From Mesostigma viride (lineage: Eukaryota > Streptophyta > Mesostigmatophyceae > Mesostigmatales > Mesostigmataceae), in the NCBI GenBank assembly GCA_009746045.1, contig RPFO01000764.1, positions 318,501 to 382,500 on the forward strand: 64,000 bases of DNA, written 5' to 3'. The translations under genes were made by a program, and so were the position numbers. The notes below the pieces were generated by a model. The model was not told the origin of the DNA. It did no database searches and worked only from the letters and a program-made list of their open reading frames with translations. Shown one piece after another: positions 44,197 through 56,345 of the stretch; within the stretch, counting starts at the first letter, position 1; every line of letters begins with the position of its first letter.

Positions 44197-45034
44197 TAGT
44201 CGGTGAAAAAATGGCTTTGTATTTCAAATTTCAGAAAGTCGCGCAAAGCTATGCAAATTGGAAGGTCGCGAGTCTGTGGAACATGCAGGAAAAGCCACCG
44301 ATAAGGAAGCAGGAATGCGACAAAGCGCTCTGTCGGATAACATGCATTTAGCACCATGCAGCTGGCGTTGGGCGTTTCTAGTAAGTTTAAGTAAGTGGGT
44401 GAACATGCACTGAAGGCATGCCACGGATCGGTGCCCGATGAGGTAATTTTCTACGCGCGGATACTTCACCTGCGAAGGCAAGTGGCGCGGCGTACTCACT
44501 CTCCCAGGCCGCTCTGGAGTCGCAGATAGCAACTCCGCGCGTCATCCGGGACGTTTCTAGACTGGTTGTGCATTGGTGGTACTGCACGCTGGTATTCTCA
44601 GAATCCGGCGTGCCGGAATTCCTGGTCAGGGAATTAGCGGATCTTTTGCATCTCATGTTAAACATGCAATAAGGCGCGGGAAGCCGGGGACGCGACGTCG
44701 CAATTAAATGGCTCCGAGGCGATTTGGCGCCGCGTCCGTCGTGGCGTTGTAGTTGCTTTGCACCGTTGGATCTGCGTCTACAGTGTTAGTGGGTTGGTTC
44801 AAAACCTGGTCGATGGGATTTGACGGAAAAGCCAAGTAAATGTGCCATGCAAGTGTATGCAAGTGACGTTTTTTCAATAAGTCGGTGCAGATATTAGAAG
44901 TAGCCAACTTGAATTGAATTGAGTTGAATTGAGTTGAGTTGAATTAAATTGAATTGAATTGAATTGAATTGAATTGAATTGAATTGAATTGAATTGAATT
45001 GAATTAGGTCTCGCGTGCTAGTCGGTGAAAAAAT
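44197..45034. mobile_element. Segment between 16-bp direct repeats, with a (GAATT)n run
   Basis: TAGTCGGTGAAAAAAT occurs at 44197-44212 and 45019-45034. The segment between has no recognised ORF and ends with a (TTGAA)n run (44909-45006), about 12 bp before the second repeat. It looks like an inserted retroposon with a target duplication, but of unknown family. Confidence 0.5.
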
Positions 45035-45139
45035 CAATCAATAGTTGTCTCACTTCTTAGTATCAAACCAGGCGGTTCGCCGCCGTTGGCAGTCACAGTT
45101 CGCCGCCTGCAAATGTACATTAGTGTTTCAAGTGAACAC

Positions 45140-48100
45140 TTATAAGGTTTGGTCTTCTGAAGACCTGCCCTCCCTGGCCTGCCCGCCATACGCGGCCCCT
45201 GATGAGATCGGCAGCTGATCCGGTGGCCCTGGCGCCTCCGCCCCCACCTCCATGTACGCGGCCATGGAGCGGTCATGAGACCCTGCATCCCTCTGTGCAG
45301 ACTCCCTCCAGGCATCCGTGAGACTCCCGACCCCGCTCAAGCGCCTGCGAGCGGCCGCCCTCGCCTTGCGCAGCCGCATGGCCCACGTCTTCCCTCTGCC
45401 CGAGCGAGAGCCGTGGGACCGATGGCCCCCGCCCGCATGCCCCGAGCCTCCCAGGGGGGAAAACACCCGGTACCGGGGACGTGACCTGCGCAGGAATTCT
45501 AAAAGCGGGGCGAACCACCCGGCGAAGACCCCCCTTGGCCGCAGGCCGCCATCATTCTGGTCACCGAGCAGGAGTGCCTGGATTTCTTCCAGCGTCCGAC
45601 CCTTGGTCTCTGGCATGGCCGCGTGCACGTACAGTCCACCCACCGCGGCGACCGCAGCAAACACGAGGAACCCGTAGGGGTGCAGCGCTCGGTGGATTGT
45701 CAGGAAAAGGGCGTCGGATGCGGCACCGGCCAAGAATAGCACGAGCGTGGCGGTGGCCACTGCGGCCGACTTGTGACGGAGGGAGAATAACTCGGAGACG
45801 ATGACCCAGTAGCCGGCGGCCCAGCTGGATGCGAAGCTGAAGATGAAGAGGCAGAGTGCGGAGACTAGAAGTAGCGGGCTGGCCATGGCTTCAGCGAGTG
45901 CGAGGACGGCCAGGAAGAGGCAGCACGCTGCAGGGGACCATGGGAGGACAAGGGGCAGCGGGGTAAAAGGGGTTTAGCAAGAAATCTAGCAGGGTAGTTT
46001 GGTAACAATGGCATGTGCCAAGGGATGGATATATGGCCATTAGTAAGCAGAAAGTCGAAGTGGAATGATACATGGATGGCACGCTACTATTATGCCACGT
46101 GTTTACCTTTATTGAGCAGCGCCAGTGTCCTGTTATGTCGTCATCCAAAACAGAGACAGGCGTGCAAGCCATGTGAAGCAATAACATTTCGGAAACACAG
46201 CGCTCAAGGTTACCAGACGCTGGCCCCCATCCGGCGCAAGCAGAAATGGGCACTTGGCACCAACGAGCATGTCAGCGACCCTACGAGGCTAACTCCCTGG
46301 GCATCTTTTCTGTACTTGCATTTCTAGCGCCACCATCCCCCATTCCGTTCCCCATCCCGAACACGCATTTTCCCTCCCTCCTACTCCCCTCCTCTCCCCA
46401 GGCCCCCCTGCCCCCCTGCCCCCCTGCCCCCCTGGCCCCCTGCCCCCCTGCCCCCCTGCCCCCCTGGCCCCCTGCCCCCCCGCCCTTCTATTCTGCTGCC
46501 CTGATTGTCCACCTGACCACCCCACGCCCTAACACCGCATGCCCTAACACCTGACCACACGCCCCGCAAAAGTACTAAATATTGCCCATGGACCGCCAAC
46601 TCAACCACCACCTGCCCCCACGCACCAGCACTCCCCGCCAGCAGCAACGCGCGCCGGCCGACCGTGTCCAACAGCGCCATGCTCAGCAGTATCCCCGTGA
46701 GCTTGAACGAGGTCACCAGTGCCGTGAACAAGACCCCCGCGCTCTCGTCCCCCCCATCCTCCCCCTGGCTGGCCAACGAGGAAGCCCCAGCAAGACTGCC
46801 GCCTCTCGCACGGCTACTGCTACTGCTACCGACTGCGTCCATGTACATGCCGGGCGCCGCCGCCCCCAACGGCTGCGCGCCACTGCTGGCCGCGCCGCCC
46901 ACGACTGTGCCCGCACTGCCCATCTGCACGATGAGCTTTGGGCCGTACGCGATCACCGACGTGGACGCCATGCCCTGGTTGAACAGTGCGAGGCAGCAGG
47001 CCAGCGCGAGGGGCCCGCCCTCGGGACCACGGACCAGTTCCCCCATGTCCCGTGCCATGCGCCGCAGGGCGCCCCATAGGCTCGTGGGCAGCATGGGCAA
47101 TTGGTCCTTGCCGTGGCAGGCCGACGACACTTCGGGAGACACGCACGGCGACAGGGCCCCGCCATGATGATGGTGATGATGGTGCTGGTGCTGCTGGTGG
47201 TGGTGGTGATGGTGGTGCAATCGCATGTGACAGGAGGTTGGCCTGGCGGTCCATGCTCGAGAGGCATCTTTGCTGGGTGCCACCCCCATGGGCACCATCT
47301 CAGTGCTAATAAAGTTGGCTGCCGTCACATCCGAGTTGCGGCTGCTGCGGCGGCTGCTGCGGCGACTTGTAAAGGAGCCGCCCCCGTAGGGCACCGCCCA
47401 AGGCTGGGCCACTACCCCCATTTGGTTTCTGCTGAACTCCGCACCCACGCCGCGATCCCCTCCACTGGCCACCCGGCAGCAGCCTGTACATGCAAGCCCC
47501 GCTGCTGCCGCTGCTGTGCTGCCCGCCCTGCAACCCATCTCCCCCCCCTGCCTGTGCTCCTCCTCATCCCCCCCCGGCGCGTCCTCCACCAGGCCCCACC
47601 CATGCCGCCGATAGAAGAATGCCATGAGGCCGTGCCGGCCCAGCCATCGCCGCCAGCTCGGTACCCGCTGACTGCTGCTGGCCGCACACGCGGGGCAGCA
47701 CGGAGCGCACATGCAACACCCACAGCCGTTGTCGCCATGCCCCTGGCATGGCCCCTCGTCATCCTCGCTCCCCGACCCTGGATCACTCGTGCTGTACGCC
47801 GACGGCTGGAGCACGGGGAGCGCCATAATCCGGTCCAGGGACCCTGCACGAGAAACGTGGCCCCCCCTCACGTCACGGCCACCGTCATACGTCCGCCGCC
47901 GCCGACGCGGACAAGGCCTCTCGATACTTGGGACGCTCTCCCCGCCGTCATAGGTCTGGCGGCGCGGTCGTGACGGCGGCATGTCCAACGACTGATGGGG
48001 CAAGCGGCCGCGGCGGCCGGAGACTATCCCCGGACCCGCAACCACCCCCCGAGTCGGGTTCGGGAAACCGACCCCCGCCGCCCCCTCCACGCCGTGCCTC

Positions 48101-51100
48101 TGCAACACGGATAGGTTAGAGGGGACGGAGAAGACCCTGCGGAGAGAGGAACCATCTGGCGGGGGCTGATTCTTGGGAAACGGGCTGGGTAGCCAGTGCG
48201 CGGACCGGCTACGCATCCACGCGCGACCCCCCTCGGAACCCTCCCCCCCCCATCCCCCCATCCTGCCCACCACGGCAAGGACCGACATCGGGAGGTACTT
48301 CCAGGGCGACTCCCGACCGGCCAGCTTGGGGGGATCGGCGGGGGGGGTCGGCCCGCGCATCATCTCCGGGGATGCCCCCCCCCAAGGTCGCACGCTCTGT
48401 AGCGGCATGAGGCTGGCACGGGCAAGCACGTGGCCTGGCCGGGTACGGCTCCCTCCACTTGATGCGCTTGCCGGGTCTTCATCAATGAACACCTCAGGCT
48501 CTGATTCCAACGCTTCGGGAGACAACACCGCCGGCGACGAGCCGGAGTGTCGCTGGCCCCCGAAACTGCGCGCCATCGCGTGCGAGTGCAAGCTACCAGG
48601 CAGCTTCCGGCCTCCAAAGGACATCACCAGCTGGCGGGCGAGCGCGGTGGGGGACGCGCCGGCGCCTTCCATGCCTCGCTGGCCATCCTCCCGGGCGCCC
48701 GCCATCACTGTGTCAACCCCTGGTTTATAGTACATGTACTGTGGCTCTGCAACGCCGAATGACTCTGCGGGCGCCTGCGTGACTCCCTCTCCCTGCACAA
48801 GCCCCCATGAGGGCCCTGACCCGGAACAAGGTCCAGCCTCGGACAAGTTTCCTGCCCTGCAAGCAGCCGCCACATCATCCCCTCCCACAGAGCCCTTGGG
48901 TGTGATCTCCACGATCGAGGGCGGCCCTGAGCTGTAACCGGCGCTCACCTGGGGCCGGCCGGACGCTGACGCAATCCTGTCCGATGTAACTCGCGAGTCG
49001 GTCGACCGCGATGATGTCAGCGAGGAAGAACGGCGGAAATCGATGGGAGGAAGCGCACTGCCGGACCCTTTCACACCAGCCGCCGACCGGTCGAGCCCAG
49101 GGTGAACCGGGGCCGGCCTTCCCGACAGGGACCCTGGGGGCCCCGCGCGCAGGCTCTCGCTGCTGCTCGTGCGGACCGTACCCATGCCGTGCCAGAGCTG
49201 CGGCGGGCCGGGCCTGCCCGACAGGGACCCAAAGGGTGCCGGCGTACACAGGCTCTCCAGGCTGCCGCTGTGCCGCGCCGGCGGACCGTACCCGTGGTGT
49301 GCGGGGGCCGACCGAGCTGACAGGAACCCGGGGGACGACCCTCGCAGGCTCTCGAAGCTGCCGCTACGGGACTCCGAGCCATGCCAGGGAGGTGTCGGGC
49401 TTGGCCTGCCCGGCGGGGGCCCTGGGCCCCAGACCCGTATGCTGTCAAAGCTGTCGCTGCAAGGCGCGACCGCACCGGAGGTGAGAGGAGGCCTCCGGGT
49501 GCCCTCGCTGAGGCGCGCATCGCTCGGGCTGACTCGACCCACAGAAGGCCCCATCTCCCTTCCAAACCCCTTCATCTGCAGGAGCGCGTCCAGCGTGGGC
49601 GGGCCACTTGGCTCCTTTCTCTTGTGCCGCTTGCGCCGGCGCTTGCCCCGCTCGTGCCCGCGTTGCGGCGGCGCCTCCTGTGGCCAGCAGCGGACTGCAT
49701 CACCCCCCACCCCCCACTCCCACCGACTCCCTCGATAGCCTGCCTCTCTGCGCGAACCATGAATGCCCCCCTCCCCCCCCTGGCTGGCATGCCCATGCCT
49801 CCCTGCGATCATGGCCGCCAGCTCGGCCTCCCTTACGCTGTCCCACACCGCGAGCAGCTCCCCCTCCACGTCGGCCGCCAGCTCGTCCTGAACGTCCCCA
49901 GGCGGGTACCCGTACGGTCCAGGGTCCTGCCTTGGCTGGAGGAACCCCCCCCCCCGAATGGACATGAGCGCCGCCCTCGCGTCGTCCACCCGCCCTTGCT
50001 GCAGAAGCCAGCGGGGCGACTCGCACAGCAGGCAGGGGGCGAGCAGCAGCAGAAGGCCCAGCACCAGTGCCAGCCCAAGCATGAGCCGCCAGTTCAAGCC
50101 CGAGGGGTCGGGCAGGTTGCCCAAGTGCGGGGGGTGGTCGACACCCCGGTCTAGGCCCAGCCTTGATGCGAACAGGGCCGCTGAATCGGCCAGGGGCCCT
50201 GCTGGGCCGAGCGCCCAGTCGGCTACCTGGGCAGCCAGCATGCCGAGCGCCAGCATTACCTCGTAGAGAGAGACGATGGCACCCCTCACGCACGCGGGCG
50301 CCACCTCGGAGAGGTAGGTGGGAACCACAATGGCGGACATGCCAATGCTGGCAACGCACCGATGGGAGTGGTGGTGGTGGTGGGGTGGTGGGGTGGTGGG
50401 GTGGTGGGGTGGTGGGGTGGTGGGGTGGTGGGGTGGTGGGGTGGTGGGGTGGTGGGAAGGGCGGGATGGTGGGGTCGGGTGGGGGTGGTGGGAAGGGCGG
50501 GATGGTGGGGACAGGTGATGGGGGCGGGGGCAAGACAGGATGAACGGAGGATGGGGGCGGAAGGTGAGGGGGATGGGGGAAGGGGCGGGGGTGGAGATGG
50601 GAGAAGACGCGGGGGCATGGGGCAACGTAACACGTTAGTGCTCAGGTTGGTGTAAGGCAGGGCGCTGCAGGGGGTATGGTACCATGGCTCGTGGCGTGAA
50701 GGGAATACCCAGCTGGTAGCGACAAGAAAAGTGACAGTGGCAGTGGCCGTGGCGGCAACATGCCAGTACGGTTGGGGACTAGGGTACGCGCTGCTGGGAA
50801 GTAAGCGCGGCCACATTGCACATCGCTAACACCTCGCTGCGCATGGTCACTATGTGGGTGGGACTATGGCCGGGCACGTATGGTGACCATGCAGCAGCTA
50901 GTTTGGGCGGCATTTTTCATGGCATAACGCAGTTACATTGGGCAGAATGGGCCAGGCACGTGGGGCATGATGGGCCAGGGCTATGAGAATCACCAGGTCC
51001 GTAACTCTTACATCCGATACAACCCAACGTCCGAAACCGGCACCGTGCGCCAAGCCTGTCGGGCGACAGCAGCACGCAAAAGCCACACCCAAGGGTCTAC

Positions 51101-52553
51101 TAGAGGCAGGTGGAGCAACCTGTTCACTTCGCTTAGGAATAAAGGTACTGGGAAGGAGCATTTGCACGCCCCGTATCGGGCGAGATTTGCTACTGCAGCT
51201 TGCACGTGGTGGCCGGCAGCACGAGTGCATGCCCTCATGCCCTCCCATGAGCGCCTTAAGCCAGGCGTCTCCGCCCCCGTCCAAAAGAAAAAAGGTAAAA
51301 TATCCAGCCAAATCACAATACCCAACGGCACTGTTACAGGGCCCACTTGCAGGTCATTTCCCCTCCGATTGCCTTTCCAGCGCTCGTTTTGCTTCCTCGT
51401 CCCCTCCACTGGCCCCCCACGTCACTCCCCCCATCTTATCACCCATGATGACCACTGTTACGCCCCGTTAACTCCCACCCTGGCTGTCTTCCCCGATTCT
51501 ACTGTGTCACAAGTCAACCACTACTGGGTGATTTCCGAGTTTCTGGTTGCCTACTACACAGCCTCCCTTCCAAGCTGCCAAGTCCCCTGCACCTCAGGCC
51601 CTTCCCCCCCGGCCTCCCCATCAAGCACTGCCCACACCACGCACCCACCACCTGCACACAAATCCCACTTCCCAAACTCCACGCTTTGACCCCTGTGGTT
51701 AGTACCCCAGCGTGCCTCCTGCAATATCAAGCAACTCCCCACAAGTAAACAGCCAGGTTGTATTTGGCAGCTGCCACCACGTAGAATTACTAGGAGGAAG
51801 AAGCTGATGTGGGTGGCCACCAGATATGGCCAATTCTGGCATCTTTAAAAGAAACCAATGGCTTTTCTGTTCATGGAAGTCATTTAGCTGATCAAAAAGC
51901 AAGAGAAAAAAGGGACACAAAAAGATGAGGATCTTCACCTGGGTACACATCAACGTTCCAATGAGGGGCATTGGTGAGGGGGAAAAAAACATGCACCGAG
52001 CTGCTTACCCGATGCCCACGACGAATCGCCCGAGAATGAGAACGCTCACACGCGAGCAGTAAGCCATCAGGACAGGGCCCAGGCAATAGGGTATCGCATC
52101 GGCGAAGATTGCACTTTTCCTGCCGTAGACCATCATTATTGCGGCTCCGAGGACAGCGCCGACCATTGCCCCCACCTGCATCAGTGATCATTGTTAAGGT
52201 TTACAAGCATTGCGTGTTAAAGGCTCCCGTGACGCAGTCTACGTGTAAATTAAGTCAATGTAAAGCCTAACCGTGCGCGACGCACACTTTCAATACTGGA
52301 ACAACGTTTGGGCAGAGCACCACTTTACATAGTCGGAGCAGGCTTTTGTGCATGGACGTACTTTTGTAATGCTGACAATAACAGCCTCCAGCTTCTCAGA
52401 AGGATCAAAAGTGTGTTCAATGCCGAAAAGAGCGGGGCCAATGACCCCCAGGTCATATCCAAATAACCACCCCCCCACTCCCGCTAAGGCTAGAATTGCG
52501 AGCTTCATCTCTCCGAGATGAAAAGCCCTACGCGGACGGGAATGGCAAGGCAC
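45140..52553 (-). CDS. Sugar porter (major facilitator superfamily) with a giant central loop, 1622 aa
   Basis: Exons 52553-52362, 52175-52009, 50347-46626 and 45927-45140, phases consistent. Motifs in order: GWLFGYDLGVIGPAL (28-42), VYGRK, GRFVVGIGIG across the exon 2/3 join, VPTYLSEVAPACVRGA (128-143), ESPRWLLQQGR (229-239), helix 7 with FNQGMASTSVIAYGP (about 1242-1256), DTVGRR (1347-1352) and PETKGRTLEE (1466-1475). These are sugar-porter hallmarks, so proton-coupled sugar transport is inferred. The loop between helices 6 and 7 spans about residues 255-1225; about 60-80 is usual, and about 300 in plant vacuolar monosaccharide transporters. It holds four S-x-S-(F/L/S)-(E/D)-S repeats (415-543), a Cys-rich NGCGCCMCAPCCPAC (about 992) and a His cluster (about 1162-1181). 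A second insert lies at 1263-1322. M16 is an alternative start. Confidence 0.85.
46395..46490. repeat. (CCCCCTG)n minisatellite in the sugar-porter gene's last intron
   Basis: About a dozen CCCCCTG or CCCCCTGGC units in the intron between 46626 and 45927. Confidence 0.85.
50365..50520. repeat. (GGTGGTGG)n purine-rich minisatellite beside a splice acceptor
   Basis: Repeats of GGTGGGGT and similar start about 18 bp upstream of the exon 50347 acceptor, read on the minus strand as CCACCCCA. They form the pyrimidine-rich tract of that acceptor. An ORF reading through them (to 50625) is an intron artefact. Confidence 0.85.
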
Positions 52554-52871
52554 ACTACATTTGTATTATTTTGTCCATCGCATTCTCAAGCTTTTCTGGT
52601 TCGGTCGTGGCGTGGCACCCGCTGCATGCCACGGTGCGGCTCGCCTCGTGCCTGATGGAGTGAGCAGTAAAATTTTCGATAGCGATCAACAGTCTCGGAT
52701 GTCGGGGAAAGCGTGTTGCCAGCTTGGCAAATCATGAAGATGAAGTAAAAGAAGCCTTGACAATCGTGACTCATCCCACGGAAAAGCGCAACATGGGTTG
52801 GTAGTTCAAATACTTCGGACGGTACGAGTTAGTAGACATTGACTCCCAGGCTCGACATGACCTACAGTTTT
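52554..52871. promoter_or_regulatory. Upstream flank of the sugar-porter gene
   Basis: About 320 bp between the presumed start codon and the retroelement flank. It should hold the promoter and 5' UTR, but no specific element is identified. Confidence 0.35.
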
Positions 52872-52990
52872 CCGGGTAAATCCTTGGGTAAATGGGTATT
52901 TTCCGGGTAAATGGGTATTTTTATTAACCAATAGGAATATCATTAGGTTAAGAGGTACCACGTATCGACCAGCTGGTTACCCTCTGAGGG
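52872..52990. repeat. Left copy of about 110-bp direct repeat around the L1-like LINE
   Basis: AAATGGGTATTTTTATTAAC, then GGTACCACGTATCGACCAGC and TGGTTACCCTCTGAGGG. The partner is at 55215-55320. Also has internal TTTTCCGGGTAAATGGGTA repeats. Confidence 0.7.
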
Positions 52991-53010
52991 TAGTGTGATA
53001 GGTGAAAGGT

Positions 53011-55205
53011 TTAGAAAGGAGCATTGTGTGACCAGGGGAGCCAAGTGACGCGCGTAAGGTCACCGTGAGGAATGCAAGTAAACACCCTGTTGCGTCCCAG
53101 GAGTGCATGGAAGAGCTCCAAGGGGCTGGGCCTGTCATTGTTGGGGCCGGGGTCCCACACCTTGTATTGTTCTTGCGCCAAGAGCCAAGCGCGACGCGGC
53201 ATTGCTGAGTTCCAGAGGAAGATAATCCGCCTCACCACGGCGGCTTTGGTGTATTCGTGCCGCACTTTGAAAACCGTCTCGTTCCGGATAGTCCAGATCG
53301 CGTATATGAGCATATTAGTTCGGATCAGAATATTAGTTCGGAGCCATACCCAGGCTAGTTGACTGTCGGATAGCTCCTCCCCGGGGGTCCCCGCCATACC
53401 GAATATGATACAACGCACGGATAGCGTTAGTGTGGAATGTGGTAGCGCGGTCCATGCGGACCATACGTTAAACAACCATTGCCACACCCCGCTCACTTGG
53501 CAGTAGAGAAAGCGGTGCTCAATTGTTTCCGAAGGGAAGGTGCACAGGCATGTCGCATCGTGGTGAAACCGGCTGCTGAGGGTCGCGTTTACCCCGATGG
53601 CTCTGTGCAGTAAAAGATGTTGAATGTCGGTCGCTCTGCGGTCCACCAAAGGGTGATCGACCGCCAGGGTGATAAGTTTAATCCAACTATATCCAGGCCA
53701 TTGAAAGCCCCATCGTGGGCGGCCAGGGTGGAGCTTATGGTTCTCGTGCAATAAAATGTCATAACCCCATTCTGCCGTGTACTCGTAAAGACATTTGCTG
53801 ATCCTAGACATCCCCTTGGTCAGGGTCCAGCCAAATTCCAGGGGGTCCAATGGTAAAGTATCCAATCTCGTATTGCCTACGTGTAACCAAGTGATGGCCT
53901 CCGCCGGGGTCGTGGGGTCCGGCTGGAACATGCAGGACCTTGATACTAACCACGGGACCATCCGGATACGGTGACATTGGTGGGCTGGAAGACAGACACA
54001 TAATGTCGCCAACTGATTGAGGCAACCATTGTGGCCTGGAAGGGTGTCGGCCACTTGGACTTGAATTCCGGCCGGAGGCAACACTCCCCGGACCAGACCT
54101 TTGCATGTGGATGTGATCCCGTCTGGGTAAAAACTGATCCAATCACCCGGTTGGAGGGCCTTGCGTGGGGCCATCATCAGAGCATGCCATGTAGCTGGGA
54201 TGGCCTGGATGAGGGTGTTCCAAGCGTGTAGCGATGGCATGTTTTGCACCCAAGCATTAACTTCAGTGTATGCCCGTAACCGATATCTGTCCCCCTGCCA
54301 CGCGTAGAGATCGAGCACTCTCAGAACAGGGGGTGATGCGCACAGGAAGCCAGCATAAGGGTTGTGCCCATGTAACGTGCCCAAGGGCTTGCGCGCATTG
54401 TCCACGATCAAATCATTGAAATAAAGAATCTGTCGTGCAACCTCCTCACGAGTGGTGGGAAAAACGAGGCGCCCAGGTTTGAGCTTGTGATAACCTAACC
54501 ATAGGCGCGACCAGTACCAGGGGAGCCCCTTGTATGATATCAGTGTGCAGCCAAGTACTCCAGCGTCAAGGTGCCATGATGTGCCATTAGCATGGGTGTA
54601 CAATAGCGGAGAGAGACTCTTTTGCCAACAGGCAGCCAGGGTGCGTGTTCACTTCCATGTACACGCTGATCACTTGTTTAGCATACATCGACCACAATTA
54701 AGCGCCATTGTATGTTGTGTAGCCCTAGACCACCGTGCAACCATGACATAAAGGACATATCCCGGCTTATCCAACCATGTACCGTGTGAGATATCAAACC
54801 TTTCTGTTTCCAAACAAAATTGCTGCCGATGCGTTGGATAAGCTGTATGGTATGATCGTTGGGAGGGTGTGCCAGACAGTAGTATAAAACCTTGGAGAAC
54901 AAGAGTTGGTTGACGATTAGTGCTTTTCCTCGTAAGCTCATCCGCTGGACGCCACCCCACCGCCCTGCCGTGAGGAGCACTCCTGCAAGTTTGCCCACGT
55001 GGTTGGTTTCGTCATATAAAAACGCACGATGTTCAGCCAAACGTCCCTCTGGCGTGCAGCCAATGGGGCAATTGTGCAAAAGATGGTGTTCACCTGGTTT
55101 GACCCATGTCATGGCCAGGTGAGAGGGGTTTATCCGAGATGGGTTGGGTTTGCCGATGTGCAGTCCCGTGGATTTTTGCACATTACAACGTTGTTGTGAG
55201 GCCAC
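53011..55205 (-). pseudogene. L1-like LINE ORF2, C-terminal half, broken
   Basis: Two minus-strand readings. 55205-54678 has QKSTGLHIG, MSLRGKALIVNQLLFSKVLY, IQRIGSNFVWKQ and SWLHGGLGLHNIQWRL, the region after the reverse transcriptase in plant-type L1 elements. 54603-53011 (530 residues) ends with a zinc-binding domain, CLCTFPSETIEHRFLYC, then WxxLFxxW and AIWTIRNETVF. A stop or frame change separates the two readings near 54640. The reverse transcriptase and endonuclease are absent, so the copy is 5'-truncated. Confidence 0.8.
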
Positions 55206-55214
55206 AGAGTACGT

Positions 55215-55320
55215 GTTGATATTTTATTAACCAATGGGGGGAAGGTAAATGGGTATTTTATTAACCAATGGGGAGACCTCTAGAGACATGGGTACTAAGT
55301 AGCGACCAGCTGCTTACTCA
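55215..55320. repeat. Right copy of about 110-bp direct repeat around the L1-like LINE
   Basis: ATTTTATTAACCAATGGGG and AAATGGGTATTTTATTAACC, then GGGTACTAAGTAGCGACCAG and CTGCTTACTCAGCG. Same order as 52872-52990. Confidence 0.7.
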
Positions 55321-55497
55321 GCGTCTTACTCAATCATACACACAATCAGAAACACTGACAATCTGACATGCAATCTGCTATCCGCCCCTCGGCCAAATCT
55401 CTGCATCAGCGTCAAATTCGATGACTTGGATTTGGTCTGTGCCTTTGACTGCCTTCGCCCTACAGCGAATCCCTACAGCGAACTGTACAGCCTGCGC

Positions 55498-55728
55498 CTA
55501 CAGTACAGTACAGTTGTTGTTGGTGTTGTTGTTGTGTCCCACGCCGCACATGGGCAGCAGAGAATCAGTATCTGCTGCAGTCTCTGCTGTGCCCTTGGGC
55601 GGCGTGGGACACAACAACAACAACAACAACAACAACTGTACTGTACAGAGTAACGACGGCCACTATAGATTCTCTGTTGCCCTTGGGCGGCGTGGGACAC
55701 AACAACAACAACAACAACAGAGTACAGT
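55498..55728. repeat. Inverted and direct (TGT/ACA)n-rich repeats around GGCGTGGGACACAAC
   Basis: The left arm (55498-55547, TACAGTTGTTGTTGGTG onward) is the inverse of the right arm (55598-55645, GGCGTGGGACACAACAAC to ACTGTACTGTA). A third, direct copy of the right arm follows at 55686-55728. Confidence 0.85.
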
Positions 55729-55934
55729 CATTCACGCCTTAAGTTGGGTTGGCTTAAGTTGGGTCGAATTGAATTCCGGCGTTCTTAGTTCAAAGTGGTT
55801 CAGAATACTATGTTTGAGTATCTTTAGTTCAAATTAGTAGAATTTAGTAGAGTCATTCACGCCTTAAGTTGGGTTCACGCCTTAAGTTGGGTTGACCCCT
55901 CAAAAACCACGAACCCAACTTAAGTGAATGACTG
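55725..55934. mobile_element. 210-bp mariner-like MITE
   Basis: Ends are CAGTCATTCACGCCTTAAG and, inverted, CAGTCATTCACTTAAG (a 3-bp gap). They are flanked by TA on both sides (55723-55724 and 55935-55936), as for Tc1/mariner elements. A third copy of the end sequence lies inside at about 55852. No ORF. Confidence 0.75.
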
Positions 55935-55936
55935 TA

Positions 55937-56345
55937 ACGAAAGCAACGACACGGCGACACGGGATGCTTTTGTTTTGGGTTAGGGTCCCAGAAGGTACAT
56001 GCGAGGTGGATCCTACAGTACAGTACAGGTCGCTGACGCGGGCATTCGCCCACTGGATCAAGAGTTCAAGACTCCGTAATCGGGCGACTGTCGACCTGTT
56101 AACCAGCGATGAAATAAAACTGACTGACGGGCGTCAGGCGGGCTTTCGAGGACGAACGTTCTGAAGGACACAGCAAAATGAAGTGGTAAATCTCAGCTCG
56201 GCCATATTCGAAGCCTGCATCTGCTACGTATCTGATCAAATCAAATTCCCTTTCCACGAAATCGCACCCTACGTCAAGCCCGTGTGCGCGAGGTGTGATT
56301 AGTTCCTAAAAGGGCACACCAAGCCTTGAGACACTGTCGGCAACC
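55937..56345. promoter_or_regulatory. Upstream flank of the membrane-protein gene
   Basis: About 400 bp without a repeat or credible ORF before the ATG at 56346. It presumably holds the promoter and 5' UTR, but no motif is identified. Confidence 0.35.

Noticed and set aside
46381-46625. Continuation of the sugar-porter large exon through GQVVVELAVHGQYLVLL
   Set aside because: A GTGCGT donor at 46625 gives a phase-matched join to 45927 and a normal transmembrane sequence; the read-through ends in a minisatellite.
50348-50625. N-terminal Pro/His-rich extension of the sugar-porter large exon
   Set aside because: It lies in an intron; helix 4 continues directly from the exon at 52009 by splicing to 50347 in matching phase.
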